A DNA stretch of 64,000 nt from Carettochelys insculpta. Its lineage: Eukaryota > Chordata > Testudines > Carettochelyidae. This document shows positions 44,414 through 55,635 of the stretch, one piece after another; positions within the stretch are counted from its first letter, which is position 1, and each line of letters begins with the position of its first letter. The notes below the pieces were generated by a model. That model did not search any database. It was not told where the DNA came from and saw nothing but the letters and a program-made list of their open reading frames with translations. The position numbers were made by a program, and so were the translations under genes. The stretch lies in the NCBI RefSeq assembly GCF_033958435.1, contig NC_134139.1, forward strand, positions 205,761,501 to 205,825,500. The letters run 5' to 3'.

Positions 44414-44970
44414 CGGCGGTTCCCAATCTTTTCTAGATAGTGACCCATTTTGACAATTCTATAAGACTGTGTGACCCAAGGCAATTCAAAACTGGCGGGG
44501 GGAAGAGTTCTCTCAACCCCAAACCACCACCCCCCAAGCTTAAACCTCTTACAGCCCAGACTGCCCCCCTAACACCTATCTCATGTGAGTGCCATTGCTG
44601 CCCCTCCCCGCCCTCCGCTCCTTTGCCAGGCCACCACCATCTCATCTGTGTGGCTCCCCCAGCCCTCCCACTCCCTTCCCCCATCTTCAGCATGGGCAGT
44701 TCCCTACCCTTCCGTGATGAAATGGGACTCAGTTGAATTGGTTTAAGGGTGGGATCCCTCCTGCCGGCCATTAAACCAATTAAGTTGAGTTCCATTTCAG
44801 CCCGGCAGGGCACGGACTGGGGAGCGGAAGTTGAGTCAGGTGGCAACATCCAGATCTGCAAATGGCTCCTTAAAGAGCCACATGCAGCTCCGAGCCACCC
44901 AGCCAGCGACCCTTGCCAAATCTAATGGTGGCCCATATTTGGGTCCTGACCCATACATTGGGAATCCCTG
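44414..44970. mobile_element. hAT-like non-autonomous element
   Basis: Ends CGGCGGTTCCCAATCTTT and CATTGGGAATCCCTG form imperfect terminal inverted repeats. The subterminal GTGACCCATTTTGAC on the left answers GGGTCCTGACCCATAC on the right. The interior is C-rich with no gene. The 8-bp flanks do not match, so the borders are less certain than for the other hAT units. Confidence 0.55.
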
Positions 44971-45948
44971 TGTTAGGACATTGAGCCAGACACATTCCAG
45001 ATCATTTTCTTCCAGTTATCAGTGACTCCAAAACAGGCAATGCCCTTTTTTGACAGGGTGCTGCTCACCCTCCCCTATGGCCACTCAATCCTTCTATAGC
45101 CACTGAGTTTCACATTTCAGTTGTGCAGTCCATCCCACCAGAGTTCAGTAAAAGCATCTAGATCAAATGTATCCTCACAAACAAGCAATACCCGTTCCTC
45201 TTGTTTGTTGCCCTGACTCCTAGCACTGGTCTAGAGGCAATTCGAGAATTTCTTCTCTTCATCTCCTTGGTTCCTTGGTTAATTTTCTGCTTAACTTCTG
45301 AGCATTCTGCCGAGTGCTTGCATCTTCTTTCTTTTTTACCTACCCTTTTTGTTAATGATTATTACCTTCCTGACTATTCTAGCCGGCCTGCTCCCAAGGA
45401 AATGGATTCCCTTCATACAGAGGTGAGCAGACTATTGGACTAGACTGCACCCCCCCTCTCAATAGAAGGAAGACCCATGTTCTACAGAACCAAAAATCCA
45501 CTACTCTTCTCCACTTACCTCGGCAGCGGTTCCTTTCCTGAACCTTCTGCCCTCTGGCTTTCGTCATTCATGGGACAAGAACGAGGGACGTGGGTAAAGC
45601 GTAAGCTGGGGGAGAGGTGAGTCCCTGGCCTGGCCTGGCCTGGCCTGGCCTGCCCCTTGTGCCTGAGGTTCTGACCCTCCTTCTCTTGCTGGGGCTGAAA
45701 GCCCCCTTCCCTGCTCCCAAACCTGGGTGGCCCGAGCTCCTTCAGCCCTGGAGTGTCAGGTGGCGGGCAGCCCTCAGCTTCAGAGAACCAGGTGGGACAG
45801 GGCTGGCCCCAGTCTCAGAGTCAGGCCCAGCCTTACGGCAAGGTGAGCAAGGCGGTTTCCTTGGGCCCCACACGTTCGGCACCCTGCCTGCCAATTGGAT
45901 ATAGCATCCACCGCCCATGGGCCAACCCACACTCAGTGTGCCGCATTG
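44971..45948. other. No gene recognised; short GGCCT repeat
   Basis: A run of CTGGCCTGGCCTGGCCTGGC (45627-45652) is a pentanucleotide repeat. No exon could be supported. Confidence 0.35.
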
Positions 45949-46215
45949 GGCTCCACCCACTGGCCAGCCCCCTCTGTGAGCATCCCACCTTGAGTCCTCC
46001 CCATTGGCCAGGCCTTGCAGTCAGCAGCCTGCCTTAGGCCCGCCCACCGGCCAGCCGGCATTCCACATTGAGTCCCACCCACTGGCCAGCCCCCTCTGTG
46101 AGAGTCCCACCTTGAGTCCTCCCCATTGTCCAGGCCTTGTAGTCAGCAGCCTGCTTTAGGCCCCACCCACCAGCCAGCCGGCATTCCACATTGGGCCCCA
46201 TCCACTGGCCAGCCC
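45949..46215. repeat. 122-123-bp tandem duplication, about 2.2 units
   Basis: Units start at 45949, 46071 and 46194 with G-(G/A)-G-x-CCCACCCACTGGCC and share GTGAG, TCCCACCTTGAGTCCTCCCC, CAGTCAGCAGCCTGC and CCAGCCGGCATTCCACATTG. Divergence between units is only a few per cent by eye, so the duplication is recent. Much of the unit is GC-rich CCCACTGGCC-type sequence. Confidence 0.85.
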
Positions 46216-46988
46216 CACTGGGTGGGCTCTGCTCAGAGTACCAGATGGGTGGTGCAGCCTCCAGGACTTCCAGCCCCAGAGAACTGAGCACCATTGCCAA
46301 ATCACCCCAGGTCCCACCCCCGCCTCCCAGCACTGGGAAGCCCCAGCCAGCCCAAGACCTGGCCACAAGCCAACTGCCCTCATCCCAGCCCCAGCACACG
46401 TCCCAGAAGAGGAGCAATCTGCTGGCTGGGACCAAGGGGGAAGCAAGAAGGAGGGTCATGGGGTGGTGCATGGGTGGGGCCACACAGGGCTGTTTGGGGA
46501 GACAGAGTCTTCCCTGGCCTATGATATGCACGGCCTGCGGGCAGGAAGGGACTCAGAGAAGATGGCTTGGCTGTTCTCCTTGCTCCACACATTTCTAAGA
46601 CTCCTGAAGTCACCGATTGCCCGTGAGCTATCCCATGATGCTGTGCGCTGCCACCCGCTCCTACCATCTTCAGAAGTCTATCCCAGCTCAGGGTGATCTC
46701 AGGACAGCACCTCATCCCCTTGTTCACTTGTCCCTTTCCGGTCTTCTGTGCACTGAACCTCCGTTGAGTGATCGGAGAGCTCTTTGCAGACAAGTCTGTT
46801 TTGTTCTAACCAAGGGGGTCAAAGGCCTTGCCCACGTTGCTGTTTCCCTGCGCCGGAGCTTTTGCATTCAGGGGTGTGAAACAATACCACGCCCCCAAGC
46901 ACAGCAAGTGAAAGTGCTGCAAAGTGCCAGGGCAAACAGGCTCCCAGAGCTGTTAGCTACTCCCCTCCTGGAGGTGGCTTATCTAGAG
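46216..46988. other. GC-rich interval, no gene recognised
   Basis: Overlapping open frames on both strands here reflect GC richness. None contains a recognised domain. Confidence 0.35.
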
Positions 46989-47866
46989 CAGGGGTGGGGA
47001 ACCTACAGCCCTTGGGCTGGAGCTCTCACGTGGCATGCCTGGATCTGGCCTGCAGGCTCTGCCTGGCAGCGTTAGAGGTTTCTGTGTGCTACAGGGACGC
47101 GGTCTGCGCAGACACCACCTCCACCTCTTCCATTGGCTGAATCATAGCCAATGAGGGAGGAGGGGACAGAGCCCAAGGCTGCCTTTCCTGGAGCATGGAG
47201 AGCCATGTAGAGTGATGTGTGTCCTCCCCACAGGTGCACCAGGTAGATACCACTGCCCTATCTCCTGTCCCCTCCCTCCCAGACCTGCACCCCTCCCTCC
47301 AGCACCTCACTTCCAGGCCTCACCCCAAAGCTCTCCTGTACATATCCTCTCTCCCGGACACCCCCCCAACACAGACACTCAGTGTACTCCCTCATCCTGC
47401 TTCCCACCCAGACCCCTCACCCCACTCTGTTCTTGCATCCTCCCTCCTGCCTACATCCCCACACTCCGACCCCTTGCCTGCTTCTGGACCCCCTCCCAGA
47501 CCCCACACACCTGTCCCCAGCCCACTCCTGCTCCCTCCCTCCCTCCAAGGCCCGCAGTTCCCCAGCCCGCTTCTGCATCCTACCTCCTGCCCAGATCCTG
47601 CACCTCACAGTCCCTCCTGCACCATATCTCCTGCTGAGACCCCACATTCCCCCAGCCCACTCCCCTGCGGCCCCCTCCCCCATGCATTGGCCTCCTTTGG
47701 CCTCATCCCAGAGCCCAGGGGGGCCACCAAATCAGTTAGCCTCTGTGGGGGACCACATCTATGACGGCAGAGTGCTATTTGTCTTCTTGCTTGCATGAGG
47801 GCCCCCTGCCCCACTGGCTGTTCTGTGGGTCACTGGCCCCAGCCCATAAAAGGTTCCCCACCCCCG
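46989..47866. mobile_element. hAT non-autonomous element with pyrimidine-rich interior, 878 bp
   Basis: Ends CAGGGGTGGGGAACCTAC and AAAAGGTTCCCCACCCCCG are hAT-type terminal inverted repeats. The flanking octamers ATCTAGAG (46981-46988) and AGCTAGAG (47867-47874) match at 7 of 8 positions, as expected of an 8-bp target duplication. The interior from about 47220 to 47760 is strongly C/T-rich (CTCCCAGACC, CCTCCTGCC words) and resembles a decayed minisatellite. The long open frames within it are compositional. Confidence 0.8.
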
Positions 47867-48093
47867 AGCTAGAGCGCTGGGAGATCTCTCCGCCAGTGCT
47901 GCTGCCATGGCTACACTGAGGCTTTGAAGAGATGCTGCCGAAGTAGCAGCCATGGTAGCTGGAAATCCGGGCCCCTTGGAAATCCCAGCCTCCTGTGCAA
48001 CTGCCCCTTTTGTCCGCCCCTATCAGCAGGCCTGGCACCTCCCTCTGCCATAAAACCTAGCCTTAAAACACACTGCTTCCAAAACCATACCTG

Positions 48094-48440
48094 GAATCAC
48101 AGAACACTCCAACTGGAAGGGACCTCGAGAGTTCATCGAGTCCAGTCCCCTGCCCTCTCGGCAGGACCAAGTTCTGTCCAGAATATCTAGACCATCCCTG
48201 ATAGGTGTCTGTCTCACCTGCTCTTCAATATCTCCATTGATGGAGATTCCACAACCTCTCTGGGCAATTCATTCCAGTGTTTAACCCCTCTGTGGGTGAG
48301 GAAGTTTTGCCAAATGTCCAACATAAACCTCCCTTGCTGCAGTTGAAGCTTCTTGTCCTAAGCTCAGAGGCCAAGGAGAACAACTTTTCTCCCTCCTCCT
48401 TGTGCCACTCTTTTAGGTACTTGAAAGTCATCACAAAGCT
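48094..48440 (-). repeat. CR1 LINE 3' end
   Basis: The minus strand shows the C-terminal coding part ([19 protein letters not shown]) and the end CTCTCGAGGTCCCTTCCAGT. The subfamily resembles the CR1 at 11555-12255. A frameshift separates the last coding block. Confidence 0.75.
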
Positions 48441-49022
48441 TGCACAACACTGATCTCACCACAGGGAACCCCAGTCTCCGGTCTATACCTGATCCTGACC
48501 TGAATTCATATATCCACTTCAAAGACAGACGTGAAAAAAAATGAGATTAGTTATTAAGAGGCTTTAGGTCCCTTTGAGGAGGCTTAAGATCAGATAGTGT
48601 CTGTCAGGGCAGGACGTGAACACACATGCTTGCAGTGACCAATACAGCAGGAAGAATACAGCACAAATACGGAGAAATATTTGTTCAAGTTTTAAAATCA
48701 ATTGGTTCGTGCCACATTTGATCACTTCGCACAGCTGTTCATCTTTTTACTAATGTGAATCATTGCAGACTGAATGTCAAGATTGAGGCACTCAGAGAAA
48801 AGCAAATCCAAATTCACTTTCTACAGGTTTTTATGCCAAAAGCCTCTCTAGGAGTTAAGTTCGCAGTATCAGGAAGCAGGAACACTGTCAAGTGATGCCT
48901 GTGACTTATCACAACTAACCAGCACAGAAGGATTATAATCACGGCATTTCAAATTACAAATTCAAGACAACTGTCGTGTTAGTGAAGTTTCCATGAAGAG
49001 GGGCAAAAAGGAATTTCACCAA
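48441..49022. other. No feature recognised
   Basis: AT-rich sequence without recognisable repeat ends or exons. Confidence 0.35.
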
Positions 49023-49438
49023 GGCTGCAGCTACACTTCATTCCCCTTTCGGAAGGGGAATGCAAATGAGGAGCTGATTTACATATTGTGCACCTCATTT
49101 GCATAACTGCAGCCACTCCCTGTTCCAGAAGGGCAGTTTTCAGAAAAATAACAAGCAGTGTAGATGGAGTTCATTCAAAAACAAGCCCCGTTTTCAAAAG
49201 AAGTCTTATTCCTGAAAAATATGAGGCAGAAGGGTGCTTTTGAAGGTGGGGTTTCCTTTCCCATGAACCCCACCTGCACAGCTTGGCATTTTTGTCCAGA
49301 AACAGCACTTCTGGAACAGCGAGTGGCTGTCATTATGCAAATGAGGCAATTGGTACGTAAATAATCACCTCATTTGCATTTCCGATCAGCAGCATTTGCA
49401 CTTCCCTTCTGAAAGGGGAATGTAGTGTAGCCGGAGCC
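49023..49438. mobile_element. Harbinger-type MITE with long terminal repeats, 416 bp
   Basis: The ends GGCTGCAGCTACACTTCATT and (complement of the right end) GGCTCCGGCTACACTACATT continue for about 50 bp as imperfect inverted repeats (TTCCCCTTTC-GAAGGG, ATGCAAATGAGG). CAA flanks both sides (49020-49022 and 49439-49441), a 3-bp target duplication consistent with a Harbinger-type element. The truncated relative is at 4395-4662. Confidence 0.8.
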
Positions 49439-49825
49439 CAACAAAATTATTCGTTACAAGGTACAGGTTGAACCTCTCTAGTCTGGATCACTTTGGTCTG
49501 GTAGCATCCGTGGTCTGACATGATTTTAATTAGCTGGGTGTCCACTTCCGTGTTTCCTGTGGCTTCATAAAATTTGTTTACAGCCACCAGTCCTGGCTCT
49601 CAGTGGTCCGGGTTGTTATTTAGCTATAATTTACCCTTAAAAGTATTCTAAGAGCCCAGTAAGCAGTAGAAGTGTTGGGAATACTACTAGACAACATGGA
49701 CCTCCTGTGTTTCAGCAAATTCTCTGGTCTGGCACCGGTCCAGTCCCAAAGGTGCTGGACGAGAGAGGTTCAACCTGTATTGATTTAGCTCTAAAGACGC
49801 TATCTGTTATAATCACAGACTCACA

Positions 49826-50925
49826 GAATCATTGGGCTGGAAGGGACCTCAGGAGGTCATCTAGTCCAACCCCTGCTTCAAGCAGGATCAACCCCCACTA
49901 AGTCATCCCAGTCAGGACCTTGTCAAGCCAGGACTTAAAAACCTCAAGGGATGGAGAATCCACCACCTCTCTAGGCAATGCATTCCAGTGCTTCACCACC
50001 CTCCTGGTGAAGTAGTTTCTCCTAATATCTAACCTACACCTCTCCCTCTTCAACTTCAGACCTCTGCTCCTTGTTCTGCCATCTGACACCACCGACAACA
50101 GTTTCACCCTCCTCTTTAGAGCTCCCCTTCAGGAAGTTGAAGGCTGCCACCAAATCACCTCTTAGCTTTCTCTTATGTAAACTAAACAAGCCCAAATCCC
50201 TCAGCCTATCCTCATAGGTCTTGTGCTCCAGACTTTTAATCATTTATGTTTTCCTCTGCTGAACCTGCTCCAGCAAATCCACATCCTTTTTGTACAGGGG
50301 GGGCCCAAAACTGAACACAATATTCCAGATGTGGCCTCACCAGTGCCGAACAGAGGGGAATAACCACTTCTCTAGATCTTCTCAAAATGCTCCTCCTAAT
50401 GCACCCCAGTATGCCGTTAGCCTTCTTGGCTACAAGGGCAAACTGTTTACTCATATCCAGCCTTTCATCCACCATAACCCCTAGGTCCCTGTCCATCGTA
50501 CTGCTGCTGAGCCAGTCCGTCCCCAGCCTGTAACAATGTTTGGGATTCTTCCACCCCAGGTGCAGGACTCTACACTTCTCCTTGTTGAACCACATCAGAT
50601 TTCTTTTGGCCCAGTCCTCCAATTTATCCAGGTCACTCCGGATTTTCTCTCTACCCTCTAATGAATCTACCTCTCCCCCTAGTTTTGTGTCATCCACAAA
50701 CTTGCTGAGGGTGCAACCCAGTCCCTCATCCAGGTCATTAATAAAGATGTTGAATAACACCAGCCCCAGAACCGAGCCTTGCGGCCCTCCACTTGAAATC
50801 GACCGCCATCCAGATATTGAGCCATTGACCACTACCTACTGGGCCCAGCCATCAAGCCAACTTTCTACCCATTTTATAGTCTCAAGGATCCAATCCATAT
50901 GTCCTTAATTTATGGACATGAAAAG
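49826..50925 (-). pseudogene. CR1 LINE, second copy, truncated and broken
   Basis: The minus-strand frame at 50832-50236 covers [20 protein letters not shown] (motif B altered from GVPQG to GGPQG), [20 protein letters not shown] (motif C) and [20 protein letters not shown]. After frameshifts near 50236 and 50100 it continues [20 protein letters not shown] and [20 protein letters not shown]. The 3' end is at about 49826 (GGTCATCTAGTCCAACCCCT on the plus strand). It is close to the 28-30 kb copy but older, with at least two frameshifts. 5' truncation is at about 50925. Confidence 0.85.
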
Positions 50926-51269
50926 ACATTTCAGGGTAAATTACAGCTAAATAACAGCACAGGACGCTGAGAGCCAGGACTAGTGCCTGTAAATAAATTT
51001 TATGGGCCCACGGGAAACTTGGCCACATCCAGGATAAGCGGTCATCCAGCTAGCTAAAAGCATACAGGATTACAGATGTTGCTGGACAAGAGGGTTCTGG
51101 ATTAGAGAGGTTCAACACGTACTGTTAAGCAAGACCATGCATTTTTATGTAGTTTTTATGTACTTATGTGTATTACAGTACTGCTTAGAGGTTCTCACTA
51201 AGATTGCATATGCTGCATTTCCCACAAGGAGGGATAATCCCAACCCCAAAGAGTATGCAATCAAAACAA

Positions 51270-51412
51270 ACAGCACTGACAACAGTACGAGGAGAAAGAG
51301 GATGAAGTGATTTTCCAAAGGCCACGCAGAAAGCTGGTGGCAGAACTGGGAGTGAAACCCTTCTCTCCCAAATCCCAGTCCAGTAGCCTCTGCCCTAGGT
51401 AACATTTCCACC
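51270..51412 (+). repeat. MIR-like SINE fragment
   Basis: GAAGTGATTTTCCAAAGGCC, GCAGAAAGCTGGTGGCAGAA and CTGGGAGTGAAACCC follow the order of the MIR core and 3' part (AAGTGACTTGCCCAAGGTCA-type). Diverged. Confidence 0.55.
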
Positions 51413-51616
51413 AAAAAAATGGTCAGTTTTCTACAGACATGCATGGTTTCGAGTGTATTTTTTTCTGAAAAAAATAATCCTCACTGTTTTGCAGAGTTAT
51501 TTTCTGTGCTCCAGTTATGCACTGAGCCCATCTCGCCTGCAAAGCACTTCAGTATGCATTCACTTTGCTTATCTGAGCAGTCCCACAGGTAGGAATCAAA
51601 CTGTTCAGGTAAATAA

Positions 51617-52350
51617 TAACAAGGAGTTCTGTAGCCCCTTAAAGACTAACGCATGCTTTTTTTTAAAAAAAAAAAACAAAGCAGCAGAAATGTAGCACTT
51701 TAAAGACTAACAAAACGATTAAGTCGGTGATGAGCTTCTGTGGGACAGACCCACTGCTTCAGATCGATTTCATTTCCAATACAGACTGACATTTATAAGT
51801 TCAGAGGACCAAAAAGGAAAAACAAATGGCAATAAAAACTGACATATCAAACAGGATTGAAGGAGGGGAGCAAGGAGGAGGGAATGTTAATTGTCCTGTC
51901 TGAGATACTTACAAGCATCAAAGGAAGGGAAGCAGACCTTGTAATGCATGAAATAACTGGTGTTTCAGACAGGACAATTAACATCCCCCCCACCTCTCAC
52001 CTCCTTCCTTCTACCCTATTTGATTTGTCAGTTTTTATTTCTATTTATTTATTTATTTATTTATGGTCCTCTCTACTTATAAATGCCAGTCTGTATTGGA
52101 AATGAGATTGGTCTGAAGAAGTGGGTCTGTCCCACAAAAGCTCATCGTTGAAATAAATCATTTTGTTAGCCTCTAAAGTGCTACATTTCTGCTGCTTCGG
52201 TTTTTATTTTTATTTTTCAAAAAATAATGGGTTAGTCTTTAAGGGGCTACAGAACAAAGCTTTCAGGGGCTGCAGCCCACAAAAGCTTCTGCTCAAATAT
52301 GCCACGGGACTCCTTCTTGTTGTTGCTGAAACAGATGAACACAACTACCC
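51617..52350. repeat. PLE hairpin nested inside another PLE hairpin (copy M)
   Basis: The outer pair is AACAAGGAGTTCTGTAGCCC at 51618 and GGGGCTACAGAACAAAGC at about 52241. The inner pair starts GCAGCAGAAATGTAGCACTT (51681) and ends AAGTGCTACATTTCTGCTGC (52177-52196). Inner arms are about 250 bp long, including TTGTCCTGTCTGAGATACTT / TGTTTCAGACAGGACAATTA, and a (TTTA)n run at about 52041-52064 lies in one arm only. The layout implies one PLE unit inserted in another. Confidence 0.75.
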
Positions 52351-52514
52351 GCTGAATCTGGTGAAGAAAGCAATGCATATTTTTAGAAGCTTTGCAAGAT
52401 CAAGGCCTTAGAATATTGCATACACTGGAGGATCTCTCCAAGCCAGAAAGAAATTTGAGGCTAAGAAGTTGTATGCAGGAGAAAGATTTTGGAGCAAAGA
52501 GCTTTTTTTTCCCT

Positions 52515-52607
52515 CTCCAAATGTGAAGAAATGTGTCTTACCCCCAAAAGCTCATTACCTAAAAAATAACATTGTTAGTCTTTAAGGTGCTGCAGGACTG
52601 CTTGTTT
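52515..52607 (+). repeat. PLE 3'-end fragment
   Basis: GAAGAAATGTGTCTTACCCC, AAAAGCTCATTACCTAAAAA and GTTAGTCTTTAAGGTGCTGC belong to the first PLE subfamily in direct orientation, without an inverted arm. Confidence 0.65.
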
Positions 52608-54001
52608 TTCTAGGGGTTTATGTTTAGTCCAGATTGTTAATTCATTTTCCACAATAAACATCCAGGTGCAGTGACAAATTAATGACCTGCAACTTGGGTA
52701 GCCACAAATGTACAGACTTTGCTTAGAGGAGGGAATAAGGCTGAAGGCTGCTACTGAAACAGCTTCTGAAATCTGTGAGACCCCAAGGAGAGTCATTCCA
52801 AGCAGAAGGCCTGGATCAGCCTCCATAGACAACATTGGGGCACTGGTGAGAAAGGTACATGCCTAGTGGACCCTCAGAAACTGTCTTTGTAGCAGGGATG
52901 CCAAGATCAGCTAATCTATCCCGGGACAAAATGCTATTAAAAGCAGATAAGACCAGTTGGGATCACAGGAATCCCCCATCAGTTCATGGGAACCCATATC
53001 AGCTTATCTGATTGATCTGCTCTTCATCTGCCCCCGTCCCTGTACCTCACTTGTGATTTCAACCAGCCGTGTGACAGGTTAGATCAGGAAAGTTCAATTC
53101 AGCTGCTGGTGAAAAGGAAAACTCTTTGCATCTGAAATGCCTCCCTTGGAGCCTGGTCCAAAGCCTGCGGATTTCAACGTCCTCAGGCACCTCCCTGATT
53201 TCCGAGGGCTTTGGATCAAGCCTTTGGAAATCTTCCAGCTAGCACACCCTAAACAGCTCCAAATACATTCATCGGTAATAACCCCTGCCCCAGTCTATCA
53301 CCTGTCACAAGTGTCCACCCCTAGGGGAGAACAATCAAGCTTCTAAGCTACATGACTGACTGTCACTGCCCCTGACTCTACTCTAGCTTCTTGCATTGTT
53401 GCCTTTCTAATGCATCTCCCCTATAGGCTCCATTTCCCACACTCAGCTTTACTTGAGGGCCTCCATCGTTGGAGAGGCAGATATCTGAAGAGTGAAAGTG
53501 TGTGTGTGTGTGTGTATATATATATTCCTCAACTTACCCTGCTGAAAGCAATCCAGAATCATCGCTTTGTTCAGGCCAGTAATCCAGAGCAGGGCCCGTC
53601 TCTCCTGAGCCCTGGCATAGGAAATCCAAGGTCGAGATAAAGCTCTTTCCCTCTTCACGTTGCTGTTTGTGCGAGTGAACAACGAAGCCCCTTCAGTCGA
53701 TGGCTGGATGTCCAGAGAGCAGGGATAGGGGCCCAGCATTTGGTTCCTAAACTGATATGCCTCTTCCCTTGTGCGGCCTTCTCCTCTCACCCCTCGATCA
53801 GCTTCTCTGCAGAAATGAAAAACATGGACTGCTGTCACCTGAGTGGCCACTGTGAAATGGATTAGGGGAAGCACAAAGAGGCTTAGGGCTGGGCACCATC
53901 TGCAGCAACAATAATGTGATTGTGAGAACTGTTTGCCTTATGGTTTGTATAGGGCTGTAGAAATGCCCTGGTGAATACCTGGGAAGAATGTGTTCGCATC
54001 T
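52608..54001. other. No gene recognised; GT/TA microsatellite
   Basis: A (GT)n(TA)n tract is present at 53497-53525. No exon or mobile element is otherwise recognised. Confidence 0.4.
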
Positions 54002-54174
54002 CATAGAGCGGGACAAGACCTCAGGAGATCGTTGAGTCCAGTCCTCTTAGCAGGACCGAGCACCATGCCTTTTTAACCTATTTGCCCCAGATCCCTAAAT
54101 GGCCCCCTCCTGGGCTGACCTCACAACACTGGGTTTAGCAGGCCAATGCTCAAACCACTGAGCTACTCCTCCCC
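54002..54174 (-). repeat. tRNA-headed SINE with CR1-like tail, best-preserved copy
   Basis: On the minus strand the head GGGGAGGAGTAGCTCAGTGG TTTGAGC contains an A-box-like TAGCTCAGTGG; then come GGCCTGCTAAACCCAGTGTT, the GGAGGGGGCCATTTAGGGA centre, and a tail GGACTGGACTCAACGATCTC that mimics the CR1 3' end. The B box is not clear. This gives the layout for the two other copies in the window. Confidence 0.72.
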
Positions 54175-54929
54175 ACCTGGTCTCTGCTGCCACAGCACCC
54201 TACAAAGAGGTGACACATAGAAACACAGACTCATGAGAATAATGATGTGAAGAGGCTTTCCCTTTGTGTGTTCCCTTTTAACTGTTCTTGAATGGTGGTC
54301 TGGGGTCCCCAGGAAACCCTCAATGACTTTTCCCATCCTGGTCATTATTTTGGCTACCGCTTGCTGTTTTCCTGGCCAACACGAATTGCCCTACGTTGTA
54401 CGGCATCTCTCTCTCCAACCTCACTCACCGCTCTGCATTCCATGGACTCTGACTCAGGTGGACAATGAGATCCAGGGTAAAGGGAAGGAGGCCATAACTT
54501 CCCTGCAACCACGTGAGGATGCCTGTAGCACGATGGCATGTGTAACTGGAGGCAGGTGTTGCTTTAAGTCTCTTGAGAGACTGCGTGCTGATCAGCACAA
54601 GAAAGGAAAGGAATCCTCCAGGCTTTGGCTGATATGAAGCAAGGGCTACGTAAGTAAGAGGAGCACGAAATCAGCTTTTCCTCATCCAGCTGATGGATCT
54701 CTTTTTTAGCTGGCATTTTTGCCTATAGGAGATTAATGCCAAGTTGCTTGCAGCGGGGATTTCCAGCCCTTTTCTCCAGCTGTCTTCTGAGCTCTTTTAG
54801 TCATTATAGTCTTACTATTATTAATGGCTCTTGGCTATTCTCCCCAGCTTTTGAGATCTGCGGATTTCAAAGCACTTCAAGGCATTAAGAGAAACAGACC
54901 TGCAACCCCATCCCCAGTGGAGTCAGGAG
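54175..54929. other. No feature recognised
   Basis: No gene or repeat family identified. Confidence 0.35.
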
Positions 54930-55010
54930 GTATATTATCCCCGTTCTACAGATGTGGAAAGAGACGCTCAACATTTCATCAGGTGCAGAACCCACAAATC
55001 CAGACTCAAA
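54930..55010 (+). repeat. MIR-like SINE core
   Basis: TATTATCCCCGTTCTACAGA TGTGG resembles the MIR 'TATTATCCCCATTTTACAGA' block. Short and diverged. Confidence 0.45.
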
Positions 55011-55374
55011 GTCCCCATCAACAACCCCTAAATGACACGTTGTCCTGTAGTCTGACGTTATCGTTCTATTGACAGTAAGCGTCCTGAAAGAGCTAAGGGC
55101 CAGATTTTCTAAGGCAGAAAGAACAATGGGAAAACTAGCTCCTATAATCTCTCCTAAGGATTGATTGTCAATGTTTTCTAACCCGTTTTTATTGTTACAT
55201 GGAAATGGCCCAGCATGATAAATCTAACAATGACAAAAAGATCAGAGTATGAGACTCATGTGACCTTGAGCAAGCCCCTTGTGCCTCCGCTCAGCATGGC
55301 ACATGAACACATGCTTAACTTTTTACACATGCTTTAATTCTATTTCGGTCATGTTTTGCTGAAGCAGGGCCTCT

Positions 55375-55450
55375 GCCTCTCTGTGCCTCAGTTCCCCATC
55401 TGTGAAATGGGAAGAATAGCACTGCCCTGCTTTACAGGATAAGTCTGCAA
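55375..55450 (-). repeat. MIR-like SINE fragment
   Basis: On the plus strand, GCCTCAGTTCCCCATCTGTG AAATGGG is the complement of the MIR 5'-core region. Diverged but distinctive. Confidence 0.6.
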
Positions 55451-55635
55451 ATAGTTTGGAAGGTCTCAGATACTACGGTGATGAGTTTGACATGGAAGAA
55501 TTTACTTTGATTCCATTCCTTTGGTAAAGATCTTACCTTAAGGTGACCTACAAGCCTTTAAACTGGAAAATAAATAATTATAATAAAAAAGAAAAATGGA
55601 AAACTATGCCATGAATGAGAAAACAAAACCCAGAA

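Noticed and set aside
45201..45443. First exon of C8orf74 (begins MFVALTPSTGLEAIREF)
   Set aside because: Slight resemblance to the mammalian N terminus only; no donor site follows the similar stretch.
47212..47798. Overlapping proline/serine-rich frames as mucin-like coding sequence
   Set aside because: They lie wholly in the pyrimidine-rich interior of an hAT element and exist in several frames at once.
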